Source: an uncultured Paludibaculum sp.
GTDB lineage: Bacteria; Acidobacteriota; Terriglobia; Bryobacterales; Bryobacteraceae
Assembly (NCBI RefSeq): GCF_963665245.1
Contig: NZ_OY762269.1
Location: 1,178,001-1,242,000, forward strand
Length of the DNA: 64,000 nucleotides
Direction: 5' to 3'
Shown here in pieces: positions 24,570 to 33,379 of the stretch (position 1 is the stretch's first letter; every line of letters begins with the position of its first letter). The notes below the pieces were generated by a model. The model was not told the origin of the DNA. It worked only from the letters and a program-made list of their open reading frames with translations, and made no database searches. The position numbers were made by a program, and so were the translations under genes.

Positions 24570-27500
24570 CTAGAAGTAGAACTTGATCGCAACCTGGACA
24601 ATGCGCCGTCCCTGTTTCTCGGTCGTGGTGCCGAAATTCGGGTTGGAGAGCTTGCCCGTATTCTGGTCGTAGATCAGCTTCAGATTGTTCGAGCCGTTCA
24701 CGAACGTGTACAGCGGGTGGTTCAGGAAGTTGTATCCGTTAAGGCGAATCTGAATCTTCTTCGATTCGCTGAGTTGGAAGTTCTTGAACAAGCCGAGGTC
24801 GAAGTTCATGAAGGCGGGCCCGTAGATCCCCGGTCCGATCGTCGGTCCGTTATTCCCCGGGCCGGTCGGCAGCGCGAAGCACGAACCGTTCACAAACTGG
24901 TGTGGGCCCAGATTGCTGTTGCCGGGGCAGGTATAGTTCGGCCTAAGCGCGATGCTGTCCGTACCGTTGATGGTCCGTGCGCTGAGATTGTTTCCACTCG
25001 GCAGTTTGAACCCCGCGGTATCCATGCTGAAGTTGTAACTGGTGTTCGCCAGATCATTGATGCCGCTTTGTACCTGCGCGATGCCCGAGATCTGCCAGCC
25101 GTTCACAACCCCACCAGCCAGCTTGTTGCCCTTCAACGGATTCCCGACCTCCACCGAGTAGGCCGCATTGAACAGTTGGCGGCGGTCGCCCGGCATCAGG
25201 CCATAGTTGTTCCGCGGGTTGAACTCGTCGTAATTGCCGACAATGCCCAAGCTCTTGCCATAGGTGTAGTTCAGGTTCAGGTTGTAGCGCCCCTTCGTGC
25301 GCATCCAGGTGATCTGCGCCGAATTGTAGTTCTGGTACAACCCGTGCGTGTTGATGCGCAGGTCCTGGAATCCGGCAATCGGCCTGTACGAGTCGTAAGG
25401 CGCGCTGTTCGGATCGCCGATCCCCGCTTTCAGCAGGGCGCCCGCTGGCACCGCGTTCAGATTGTTGCCTGGGCCGGCTGTGTTCAGCAACGCGCCGCTG
25501 CGGTTGCCGACATAGGCGACTTCCAGTAACCCGGAGAACGGTGTCCTCTGCGAAATCGTCACGCTGTAGCTGTCCGACCACGGCGACTGGTCGTCAATGC
25601 TGTCCACCGCCTGCGCGCCCAACCGGTCACCCAGTCCGGGCGTGAAAGCATCGATCGCCGCCAGCGTCGTCGGGTTCGGGAAACTGTACGCCTTGACGCC
25701 GGCCGATACATCCAGGCCGCTGGTGAACTGCGCCGAGTGGAAGTAGTAACGGCCCCACCCTCCGCGTAGTACCGTCTTGCCGCTGCCGAAGAGGTCAATC
25801 GCGGCACCGACGCGCGGAGCATAGTAGAGCCCCCGGCTTGGGAAGCCCGAAAGCGGAACCCGTTCGTCCCTCGAGTGCCAGAAGAACCCCGAGTAGTCGA
25901 GTGCCGACGCGCTCGGATTGTAGCGGTTGATGTCGAAGATCGAATAGCCCGCCCCCGTCCGGTCGGACCACGGCCCGAAATGCGAGATGCGCAGGCCGTA
26001 TTCCAGCGTCACCCGCCGGTTCACCTTCCAGCTATCCTGAGCGAATGCTTCGAACGTGGTGTATGAGATGTCGTTCAGCCGGTTGAAGCTCTGCTCGTTG
26101 TAGCCGCCCACGCGGCCCAGGACCATGTCGCCATAGACACTGCCGCTGGAGTTCGCCGCCGTGTTCGAATAGACGATCTGTCCGTTCGTATTGCCGTTCG
26201 CCGGTTGGTTGTTGCGGATGTATTCGTAGAACGCGCCAAACTTCACGGTGTGCGTGCCCCACACCTTCGACATGTTGTCTGAGATCGTAGGCAGGTATTT
26301 ATCGGCGAACAAGCCGCGGCTGCCGCCCACTTCAAATCCGCCGGGATTGAGGATCGTGGCCATTTCGCCACCCCAGCCGGTAAACGAGGGGATCTGTGCC
26401 ACGCCGTTCTTCCACAGGCCCTTATACGGATATCCGACGTTGGTGCGATCGACCTTCGAGGGATCCTCGAACACGTTCGGGAACTTGATGCTCGTATAGG
26501 CAACCACCAGTTCGTTGGTCAGGGTCGGCGAAAAGACATGCGTCAGGCTCGCCGAAACTGAATCGGAGCTGTTCTTGCCGATGACTGGTGTCGGATAGGG
26601 CACCTGGTTGCCGTTGCGCCACCACAAGCCCACCGGAAACTGCTGATTCTCCCACTGGCGGTTGTAGCGCACAAACAACTTGGTCGAGTCGCTGATGCTG
26701 TAGTCGACCCTGGTCATGAACTGGTTGCTGTTCTGGTTGAAGCCGATCTGCTGGACGTAGTTATACCCACCGTTCGCGTTTGGATCGGAGTTTGCCTTGG
26801 GCAACAGGTTCATCAGCGCCTGTCCTCCTTTGTCGATCTGGCTGGCCGGGATGATGCCGCCCGGAATACTCGGATCCGTGATCTGCTGAGGCGGGCCGCC
26901 CGAAGACGTGATCTTGCCCAGGTTTGCCAGTTCCGCCGGGCTGAAATTCCCCGTCCTCATGTTGGCCGTGGGAACGGTGGCGCGCAACACGCCCGTGTCC
27001 AGCTTCTGGTTGTAATACTCATACCCGGCGAAGAAGAAGAGCTTGTCGCGGTTCTTGTTGAAGTTCGTTCCGGGAATCAGCACGGGGCCGCTGATGTTGC
27101 CACCGGGGAAGAAATACTTGTTCTCCGGCTTCGGCAGGCCCAGGCGGTTGTTCAGCCAGTCGTTCGCGTTCATCGCGTAGTGGCGTGCATAGATATATGC
27201 GCCGCCGTGAAAATCACGGCCACCCGACTTCGCCACGCTGCTCACCACGGCCGGACCCTTCTGGTTCTCCGCGCCGAAGTTCGAGGTCAGCACCTTGAAC
27301 TCCTGGATCATATCCGTGTTCGGATTCACCGGCGTCGCACAATTGCAGCCCGGGTCGGAGACATGCGCGCCATCCGCCGTGATATCCAACGAGCCGCCCG
27401 GCAGGCCGTTCACACTGTAAGCGCCATTGAACGCGCTCTGGCTGCCGCCGTCGCCGTTGCCATTGATGCCAATCGTCTCACCTGTGAAGTTCGCCCGGTT

Positions 27501-28016
27501 CTCCGTGCCCGTGCCCGCAATCGCGAAGCCCGGCATGATCTTGATGAACTCGGCCGCGCTGCGGCCCACCACCGAGAAATCCTGCAACTGCTTCACGTTC
27601 AATGTGGCCGACTTTTCTCCGGAATCCACCGGAGCTACGATGTCCGCCATGCTGGACACTTCCACCGTCTCCGAGGTCGAGCCCACCTTCAAGGCGACGT
27701 CGACGTTCCGCTTGTCGGAGCCCGAGAACGAGAGCCCATCCATCTTCTGTGTCTGGAATCCCGAGGCTTCCACCGTCAAGCCGTAGGTCCCAATCGGAAC
27801 CGAAGCGAAGGTGTAATACCCTTCTGAGTTGGTCATCGTCGTACGAACGTCGCCCGAGGCGGAGTTTTTCAGCGTGACCTTGGCATTGGGAATCACAGCC
27901 TGTGCGGGATCCGAGACGACGCCGGTAAGCGTGGCAAAGACCGATTGCGCATAAAGTGCCCCCGCCGTGAGGGAGACACCAAACACTACGAGGGCGATCC
28001 TGAGCGACTTGGTCAT
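24570..28016 (-). CDS. Oar-like TonB-dependent outer membrane receptor with carboxypeptidase-regulatory N-terminal domain
   Basis: An 1148-residue protein with a signal peptide (about residues 1-23). A CarboxypepD_reg-like beta-sandwich follows (about residues 28-120: ATLTGVVSDPAQAVIPNAKV, NSEGYYTFASVPIGTYGLTV). A plug domain follows (about 125-250), then a long beta-barrel that ends with the aromatic strand VQVAIKFYF and a terminal Phe, as required for outer membrane insertion. Acidobacteria encode many such receptors for import of sugars or peptides; the ligand is unknown. A promoter is seen 125-153 bp upstream and a strong terminator follows. Confidence 0.9.
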   Translation of the reverse strand: MTKSLRIALVVFGVSLTAGALYAQSVFATLTGVVSDPAQAVIPNAKVTLKNSASGDVRTTMTNSEGYYTFASVPIGTYGLTVEASGFQTQKMDGLSFSGSDKRNVDVALKVGSTSETVEVSSMADIVAPVDSGEKSATLNVKQLQDFSVVGRSAAEFIKIMPGFAIAGTGTENRANFTGETIGINGNGDGGSQSAFNGAYSVNGLPGGSLDITADGAHVSDPGCNCATPVNPNTDMIQEFKVLTSNFGAENQKGPAVVSSVAKSGGRDFHGGAYIYARHYAMNANDWLNNRLGLPKPENKYFFPGGNISGPVLIPGTNFNKNRDKLFFFAGYEYYNQKLDTGVLRATVPTANMRTGNFSPAELANLGKITSSGGPPQQITDPSIPGGIIPASQIDKGGQALMNLLPKANSDPNANGGYNYVQQIGFNQNSNQFMTRVDYSISDSTKLFVRYNRQWENQQFPVGLWWRNGNQVPYPTPVIGKNSSDSVSASLTHVFSPTLTNELVVAYTSIKFPNVFEDPSKVDRTNVGYPYKGLWKNGVAQIPSFTGWGGEMATILNPGGFEVGGSRGLFADKYLPTISDNMSKVWGTHTVKFGAFYEYIRNNQPANGNTNGQIVYSNTAANSSGSVYGDMVLGRVGGYNEQSFNRLNDISYTTFEAFAQDSWKVNRRVTLEYGLRISHFGPWSDRTGAGYSIFDINRYNPSASALDYSGFFWHSRDERVPLSGFPSRGLYYAPRVGAAIDLFGSGKTVLRGGWGRYYFHSAQFTSGLDVSAGVKAYSFPNPTTLAAIDAFTPGLGDRLGAQAVDSIDDQSPWSDSYSVTISQRTPFSGLLEVAYVGNRSGALLNTAGPGNNLNAVPAGALLKAGIGDPNSAPYDSYRPIAGFQDLRINTHGLYQNYNSAQITWMRTKGRYNLNLNYTYGKSLGIVGNYDEFNPRNNYGLMPGDRRQLFNAAYSVEVGNPLKGNKLAGGVVNGWQISGIAQVQSGINDLANTSYNFSMDTAGFKLPSGNNLSARTINGTDSIALRPNYTCPGNSNLGPHQFVNGSCFALPTGPGNNGPTIGPGIYGPAFMNFDLGLFKNFQLSESKKIQIRLNGYNFLNHPLYTFVNGSNNLKLIYDQNTGKLSNPNFGTTTEKQGRRIVQVAIKFYF

Positions 28017-28426
28017 CTGAAAACTTGCCCCTTTCGCAAGCCCATCCGTTACGATGCGTTCCGTCCAAGTGCCCCGGCAAAAATCGAGAAACCCAACCCA
28101 AGGACCCCAGACCCGTCATCCCGGACGGAATAGCGTATTCATACTAGTGCGACTATACATGGGCGTCAATAGAAAAATTACAAGATTAAACAGATTGCGT
28201 AGCAGAAAGATAACAAAGTACTTACTGAATAGGATATAGAGTTCTTAAATACCTTTATGGGCTTCGTGAACCGATTCCATCCTGTTGCCCGCCATCGATC
28301 TGGCGTGGCGGAATAGAAGTACAGATTCAACTCCGGCGCATTCCTAATGCTGCGTACCTCTCTTTCGACGTAAATGTGATCGCTAACGACCGCTCGGATG
28401 GACAGCCGTTTTCTCGGCAGCGCTCT
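28017..28426. other. Intergenic region with AT-rich promoter island
   Basis: About 410 bp without a gene between the TonB receptor (28016) and the stop of the DUF1080-like gene (28427), both on the minus strand. It contains the receptor promoter and a strikingly AT-rich stretch of about 125 bp (28140-28265) in otherwise GC-rich DNA. No terminator hairpin for the DUF1080-like gene is evident. Confidence 0.6.
28141..28169 (-). promoter_or_regulatory. sigma70 promoter of the TonB-receptor gene
   Basis: On the minus strand TTGACG (28164-28169) and TAGTAT (28141-28146) are separated by exactly 17 bp, in an AT-rich patch. The expected transcript starts near 28134 and has a leader of about 118 nt before the ATG at 28016. 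Confidence 0.6.
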
Positions 28427-29461
28427 CTACTGCTTGCGTTCGGCCGTCCATTGCCCGTCGGCCCGATCCACGACTTTCATCCGGCCGCGCCCCGACGGGC
28501 CGTCGATCCATCCGGCCAGCAGAGCCTGCGCCGCGCCCGGCTTGTCATTGGGTGTCGCCCAGGTGCCGCTAAAGCCCAGTTCCACATAACCATCACGCCA
28601 GGTTCCGGTGACTGGCAGTTCCGAACCGAAAGCGCCCGTCCACGTCCCGGTGACCTTATTGCCGTCCCGTTTCAGGCTCAGCGTGCCGTCATAGACACCG
28701 GCATCGGTCGCGCAGCGAACCGTCCACGCTCCGCTCACTTCTCCACCATTTGCCACCGGTTCCGCCTTCGCATGACTGATTTTCAGATTTGCGAAGTAGC
28801 TTTCCTCGCCCGAAAAACCCCACAATGCGACTCCGCCTTTGAGATCCTCGCCCTTGAGCCCATCCACAATCAGGGCCGGTTTGGCGGAATCGTTCAGATA
28901 CAGCTTCGCCCGCCGCCCCGCCACCTCGAACTTCATGTGGATCCACTGCTCCAGTTCCAGCTCTGCATGGGCCTCGTAAACCCAGGGCCAAGTCCGCCGC
29001 AGCCGGTACCAGTCGAACCCCGGCTCCGCGCAGTATTGCACCGTGTGGTTGCGCATCGCCTGGTCGTCCGCATTCGAGTTGCCCGGCCGCACGTAAAACA
29101 GTTCGTAGTGCGAGCCGCCGGTCCGGACCCGGAAGGCGATGCCTAGAAAACCCGGCATCCGTACGCCCGGCGGGGTGGTGGTCTTCACCGCCACATCGGC
29201 TTCAATGATTCCGTCCTGGAACTCGACGCCTTTCAGCAGCGCGTAACCGCCGCCGCCCGCCCCCGCTGTCAGCCGAACCGCCTTCCGGCCTTTGTACTCC
29301 ACTGCCTCTACCTTCGCCTTTTCTGCGGTGAGCGCCTCGCCATCCGCCAGCGGAAAACTCTGAACGCGCGGCGCCTCCTGCCCCGCGGCCACGGTCGCAA
29401 GAACGGCGGAGATGAATATGACTCCGCTGGCCGGAACAGTGAATCGGTTCGAATGTGACAT
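28427..29461 (-). CDS. Secreted DUF1080/LamG-like beta-sandwich protein
   Basis: A 344-residue protein with a signal peptide (about residues 1-27). The region about 45-225 resembles the concanavalin-like 3-keto-disaccharide hydrolase (DUF1080) domain (VEFQDGIIEADVAV, FLGIAFRV, YELFYVRPGNSN, WIHMKFEVAGRRAKLYLND, GGVALWGFSGEESYFANLKI). The C-terminal 110 residues (SGAWTVRCATDAGVYDGTLS, LPVTGTWRDGYVELGFSGTW) form another small beta domain like that in the gene at 13581. It is probably a glycan-binding or glycan-modifying exported protein. The start at 29461 is chosen because it opens the signal peptide. Confidence 0.7.
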   Translation of the reverse strand: MSHSNRFTVPASGVIFISAVLATVAAGQEAPRVQSFPLADGEALTAEKAKVEAVEYKGRKAVRLTAGAGGGGYALLKGVEFQDGIIEADVAVKTTTPPGVRMPGFLGIAFRVRTGGSHYELFYVRPGNSNADDQAMRNHTVQYCAEPGFDWYRLRRTWPWVYEAHAELELEQWIHMKFEVAGRRAKLYLNDSAKPALIVDGLKGEDLKGGVALWGFSGEESYFANLKISHAKAEPVANGGEVSGAWTVRCATDAGVYDGTLSLKRDGNKVTGTWTGAFGSELPVTGTWRDGYVELGFSGTWATPNDKPGAAQALLAGWIDGPSGRGRMKVVDRADGQWTAERKQ

Positions 29462-29610
29462 GAAGTCCAGCCTAGCTGTGGTCGCTTGGGCTGGCCCCGC
29501 AATTGTTGCGAAACGGCTCCCGGATGTTTCGTAGCGGCCCGGCGCGGCTCGGAATCGGGCCGCATCCGCCGTACAATGCACCTACAGGCCCAGTACTGGG
29601 TGTGAAACCG

Positions 29611-30744
29611 ATGCCCACCTCCAATAACCACACTGAGCGTGCTGCGGAGTCCCGCCCGCGCGTGTGGCCCACCGCCCTCGCCGTCATCTTCTTGCTCACC
29701 GTGGTCGGGCTCTTCTCGGCCACCGCGGGCGGTGGTGTTCAGCACGCCTTGCTGAGCTGGTACACCTGGGGCACACTGGCCTGGCTGGCGCTGCTCATCG
29801 ACCGCCGGTTGCCTGTCGAGCGCGAACAGTTGGGCCGCCGGGTACTGTGGCACATCCCGCTCAGCCTGCTCTTCACGGCGATCTACGTCTGCCTGTTGCC
29901 CCCGCTCAATGCCGCTATCCATGGCAATTGGCCCGACGCCCAGGTGCTCGAAACGATCAATCGGGTCTTCCGCATGGGCGGTGTCCAATGGAACTTCACC
30001 ATCTACTGGTTGCTCATCGGCGCCTATCTCGCCTACGACTACCATCAGCAGGCGCGGACCCGCGAGCAGCGGGCCGTCCGGCTGGAGGCACTGCTGGCCG
30101 AGGCGCGCCTCTCTGCCCTGCGCGCCCAACTCAACCCGCATTTCCTGTTCAATGCTCTGAACACCGTCTCCGCGTTTGTCGAAAGCAACCCGAAACTTGC
30201 GCGCCGCATGCTCGAGCACCTGGGCGATCTCCTGCGCTTCTCGCTCGATTCCGGCGAACGCCAGGAGTTGACCCTCGCCGAAGAGCTCGACGCACTAGAC
30301 CACTACCTCGCCATCCAGCGCGCCCGCTTCGGTGACCGGCTGGCGGTCCGGCTCGACATCGCCGCCAATACCAGGGAGGCACTCCTGCCTGGACTACTGC
30401 TGCAGCCTCTGGTGGAAAACGCCATCGTGCACGGCGTCAGCCTGCGCGCGGAAACCGGCGAGGTGCGCATCAGCGCCTCCCGCGTCGACGGTACCCTCGC
30501 CCTGGCGGTCGCCGACAATGGTACAGGTCTCCCCGCCGGATGGCGGCTTGAACGCGATGCCGGTATCGGCCTCACCAATACGCGGGCTCGCCTGTCTGAG
30601 TTATATGGACCCGCACACGATTTCGAGGTCACAGCAGCGCCGGGAGGAGGCGTCGTCGCCACTATCCGAATCCCGTTTCGAGACCGGCCCCGGGGCGAAC
30701 AGGAGAGAGAAGGTGCCGAAGCTGCGCGCCATCATCGTCGATGA
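29611..30744 (+). CDS. LytS-type sensor histidine kinase
   Basis: A 377-residue membrane kinase. Four hydrophobic segments lie at about residues 20-40, 47-63, 78-100 and 128-143. They are followed by a short coiled coil and the His_kinase domain with ALRAQLNPHFLFNALNTVSA (His177, the phosphoacceptor) and an ATPase domain (N box LVENAIVHG about 267-275, DNGTGLP about 302-308, GIGLTNTRARL about 318-328). Its end overlaps the start of the response regulator gene by 32 bp, so the two form a pair. The signal sensed in the membrane is unknown. The ATG at 29611 is chosen over an upstream in-frame start because the hydrophobic segment follows it closely. Confidence 0.85.
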   Translation: MPTSNNHTERAAESRPRVWPTALAVIFLLTVVGLFSATAGGGVQHALLSWYTWGTLAWLALLIDRRLPVEREQLGRRVLWHIPLSLLFTAIYVCLLPPLNAAIHGNWPDAQVLETINRVFRMGGVQWNFTIYWLLIGAYLAYDYHQQARTREQRAVRLEALLAEARLSALRAQLNPHFLFNALNTVSAFVESNPKLARRMLEHLGDLLRFSLDSGERQELTLAEELDALDHYLAIQRARFGDRLAVRLDIAANTREALLPGLLLQPLVENAIVHGVSLRAETGEVRISASRVDGTLALAVADNGTGLPAGWRLERDAGIGLTNTRARLSELYGPAHDFEVTAAPGGGVVATIRIPFRDRPRGEQEREGAEAARHHRR

Positions 30745-31474
30745 CGAGGCTCCCGCCCGTCTCCGCCTGCGGGAGCTCATCGAGCGGGATGCGCGGGTCT
30801 CCATCATCGGCGAGTGCGCCAGCGGAGCCGATGCGGTCGTGGCCGTCAACCGGACGCGGCCCGATCTGCTGTTCCTCGACGTCCAGATGCCGGTGCTCGA
30901 TGGTTTCCAGGTGTTGGCGGAACTCGGCCCCGAGAGCACGCCCGTCACGATCTTCGTGACTGCCTACGACCGCTACGCACTGGCGGCCTTTGAGGCGCAC
31001 GCTCTGGACTACCTCTTGAAGCCCTACAGCGACGAGCGCTTTGAACGAGCCTTGGCCCGTGCCCTAGCCCACATCGAAATGCAGCGCCGCGACGAACTGG
31101 CCAGCCGTGTCCTGGCCATGCTGGAAAGGCGCCCCGCCGATCCGACGAGGCTGGCCGTGAAGTCCGGCGACCGGGTCATCCTCTTGAAGACAGAGGAGAT
31201 CGACTGGGTGGAGGCCGCCGGCGTTTATGTCGAACTACACGTGGGGAAGAAGGTCTATCTGCATCGTATGGCGCTGACCGACCTGGAGGCCCAGCTCGAC
31301 CCAGCCCGCTTCATCCGCATCCATCGCTCCACGCTGGTCAACCTTGATCGCGTGCGCGAATTGGCGCCCTGCACGCATGGCGAGCTCTATGTTCTCCTCA
31401 TGGATGGCACCCGGCTCAAACTGAGCCGCAGCTACCGGGCACGCTTTGAGGAGCGTCTCGGGCAGTCCATCTAG
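30713..31474 (+). CDS. LytTR-family response regulator
   Basis: A 253-residue protein with a receiver domain (residues about 4-120: Asp10-Asp11, phosphoacceptor Asp56 in LLFLDVQMP, Thr83 in FVTAYD, Lys103 in LKPYS) and a LytTR DNA-binding domain (about 145-250: VKSGDRVILLKTEEIDWVEA, FIRIHRSTLVNLDRV, KLSRSYRARFEERLG). The start is a GTG at 30713 with an AGGAGA site upstream, inside the end of the kinase gene. It should be phosphorylated by the LytS-type kinase encoded just upstream. Targets are unknown; the tRNA-Cys and S55 peptidase genes are next. Confidence 0.88.
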   Translation: MPKLRAIIVDDEAPARLRLRELIERDARVSIIGECASGADAVVAVNRTRPDLLFLDVQMPVLDGFQVLAELGPESTPVTIFVTAYDRYALAAFEAHALDYLLKPYSDERFERALARALAHIEMQRRDELASRVLAMLERRPADPTRLAVKSGDRVILLKTEEIDWVEAAGVYVELHVGKKVYLHRMALTDLEAQLDPARFIRIHRSTLVNLDRVRELAPCTHGELYVLLMDGTRLKLSRSYRARFEERLGQSI

Positions 31475-31485
31475 AGAAAGGGTTT

Positions 31486-31560
<75 letters not shown>

Positions 31561-31627
31561 CCGTCAGTGGCAGGATACGCTATTACTATAACGCACTGAA
31601 GCATTTTCCGCGAAACTGGCGTCTACA

Positions 31628-33379
31628 ATGGTGAACGTGCCCCGGTCATCTCTGATCTTCCTGTGCTCGATCTTTGCGGCCGCCCTCCAGGCGCAGACCG
31701 GTGGCATCCTTCCCCTCCGCGAAGTGCAGCCCGGTATGAAGGCCGTGGGCCGCAGTGTCTTCGCCGGGACCAAGGTGGAAGAGTTCCAGGTCGAAGTGCT
31801 AGGGGTGCTCGAAAACGCCGGACCCAAGCAGTCCATCATTCTGGCCCGCCTCAGTGGTGCCGGCCTCGAAAAGACCGGCGTCATGCAGGGCATGAGCGGG
31901 AGTCCGGTCTACTACAACGGTAAGCTCATGGGCGCCGTCGCCCTCTCTTTCCCGTTCTCCAAGGACCCCATCGCCGGTATCCGCCCCATTGAGGAGATGC
32001 TCACCGTTGGCCCAACCACACGGCAGACCGCAGGCATGCGGTTCCCTTACGATGGCCGCGACTCGCTGCCCAAATCGCAGGGAGTCGAGATTGGTCCGCA
32101 GCGCATGATGGAGATCGCCACGCCCTTCTGGCTCAGCGGTTTCACTCATGGCACGGTGGACTACTTCGCCCCCGCTCTGCGCGCCGCCGGCCTCGAACCG
32201 GTACAGGGCGTGACCGGAGGCGGCCGCGCCGTCAAGTCCACCGGCCCTTCGAAGATCCCGCTCGAACCCGGTTCCATGATTAGCGTCCAACTCGTGCGCG
32301 GCGACCTGAACGTCGGCGCCGACGGCACGGTCACCCACGTCGACGGTAACCGCGTCTACGCCTTCGGTCATCGTTTTCTGGCGATTGGCGATACCGAGAT
32401 GCCGTTTGCCCGTTCCGAGGTGATCACGCTGCTGGCCAGCCAAAATCAATCGTTCAAGATCTCGACTCCGCGTGAATGGCTGGGTACGATTACCCAGGAC
32501 CGCAGTGTCGCCATCTCCGGCGAACTCGGCAAGAAAGCCGACATGATCCCACTCTCCATCAGGGTGAGAAGCCGGGGCGGCTCCACTCGCGAGTGGACCT
32601 ACAAGATGGAGATGGTGGAGGATCGCCTCTTCACCCCCTTGTTGGTGCAGATGGCGGTGTTCTCGGCCATTGACGCCACCGAACGGAGCACCGGAGTCAG
32701 CACCATCACTCTGCGAGGCCAAGTCCTGATGGACGGGGCCCCTGCCGTGAAGTTTGACAACATTTATGCGGCGGACATGGGCGCTCCGCAGCAGGTCTCG
32801 GCGGCTATCGCCGCGCCCGTGTCGGCGGTCCTGCAGAGTGGGTTCGATGCGCTCAAGTTGCGCGGTCTCGATCTGGACATCGAAGTATCGAATGAGAAGA
32901 AGCAACTGCAGCTCGACGCCATCTGGGCGTCTCAGCGTGAGGTCCGGCCCGGCGAAGCGGTGGAGATTACTGCCACTTTTGCCGGTGAACATGGCGTGGA
33001 AATGACGCGTACGGCGACCTACCAGGTGCCGGTGGGTGCTCCGGTGGGTCCGCTCTATTTCACGGTCACTGACGGCCCCTCGGCGAATCTTTCCGACTTC
33101 AAGCAGTTTCTATTGACCCCGCCACGCTCGGCCCCTCAGTTGTACGACTTCCTCACCGGCCTCCATCCGAACGACAGGCCTTACCTGCGTGTCTGGCGAT
33201 CGCAAGCATCGTGGCTGGTCCAAGGGGAGACCTTGCCCATTCTGCCCCCGTCTATGTCCATGGCTATTAGCCACACCGCCACGCAGCAGCCCAATGCGCT
33301 GGTAGCTTCCATTGAGATGCCGTCCGCGGGCTTCCAGTTTTCCGGTTCCAAGACTGTTCAAGTGGATGTAAAGGAATGA
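31628..33379 (+). CDS. Secreted S55 (SpoIVB-like) serine peptidase domain protein, permuted
   Basis: A 583-residue protein with a signal peptide (about residues 1-23). The S55 peptidase motif GMSGSPVYYNGKLMGAVAL lies at residues 88-106, with Ser90 the likely nucleophile, and FGHRFLAIGDTEMPF follows at 246-260 with His248. In Bacillus SpoIVB the GH motif comes before the GMSGSP motif, so the order here is reversed. The C-terminal 250 residues are beta-rich (EVTATFAGEHGVEM-like region). It probably works outside the cytoplasm; the target is unknown. Its stop overlaps the ATG of the propeller gene by 4 bp, so the two products are likely used together. Confidence 0.8.
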   Translation: MVNVPRSSLIFLCSIFAAALQAQTGGILPLREVQPGMKAVGRSVFAGTKVEEFQVEVLGVLENAGPKQSIILARLSGAGLEKTGVMQGMSGSPVYYNGKLMGAVALSFPFSKDPIAGIRPIEEMLTVGPTTRQTAGMRFPYDGRDSLPKSQGVEIGPQRMMEIATPFWLSGFTHGTVDYFAPALRAAGLEPVQGVTGGGRAVKSTGPSKIPLEPGSMISVQLVRGDLNVGADGTVTHVDGNRVYAFGHRFLAIGDTEMPFARSEVITLLASQNQSFKISTPREWLGTITQDRSVAISGELGKKADMIPLSIRVRSRGGSTREWTYKMEMVEDRLFTPLLVQMAVFSAIDATERSTGVSTITLRGQVLMDGAPAVKFDNIYAADMGAPQQVSAAIAAPVSAVLQSGFDALKLRGLDLDIEVSNEKKQLQLDAIWASQREVRPGEAVEITATFAGEHGVEMTRTATYQVPVGAPVGPLYFTVTDGPSANLSDFKQFLLTPPRSAPQLYDFLTGLHPNDRPYLRVWRSQASWLVQGETLPILPPSMSMAISHTATQQPNALVASIEMPSAGFQFSGSKTVQVDVKE

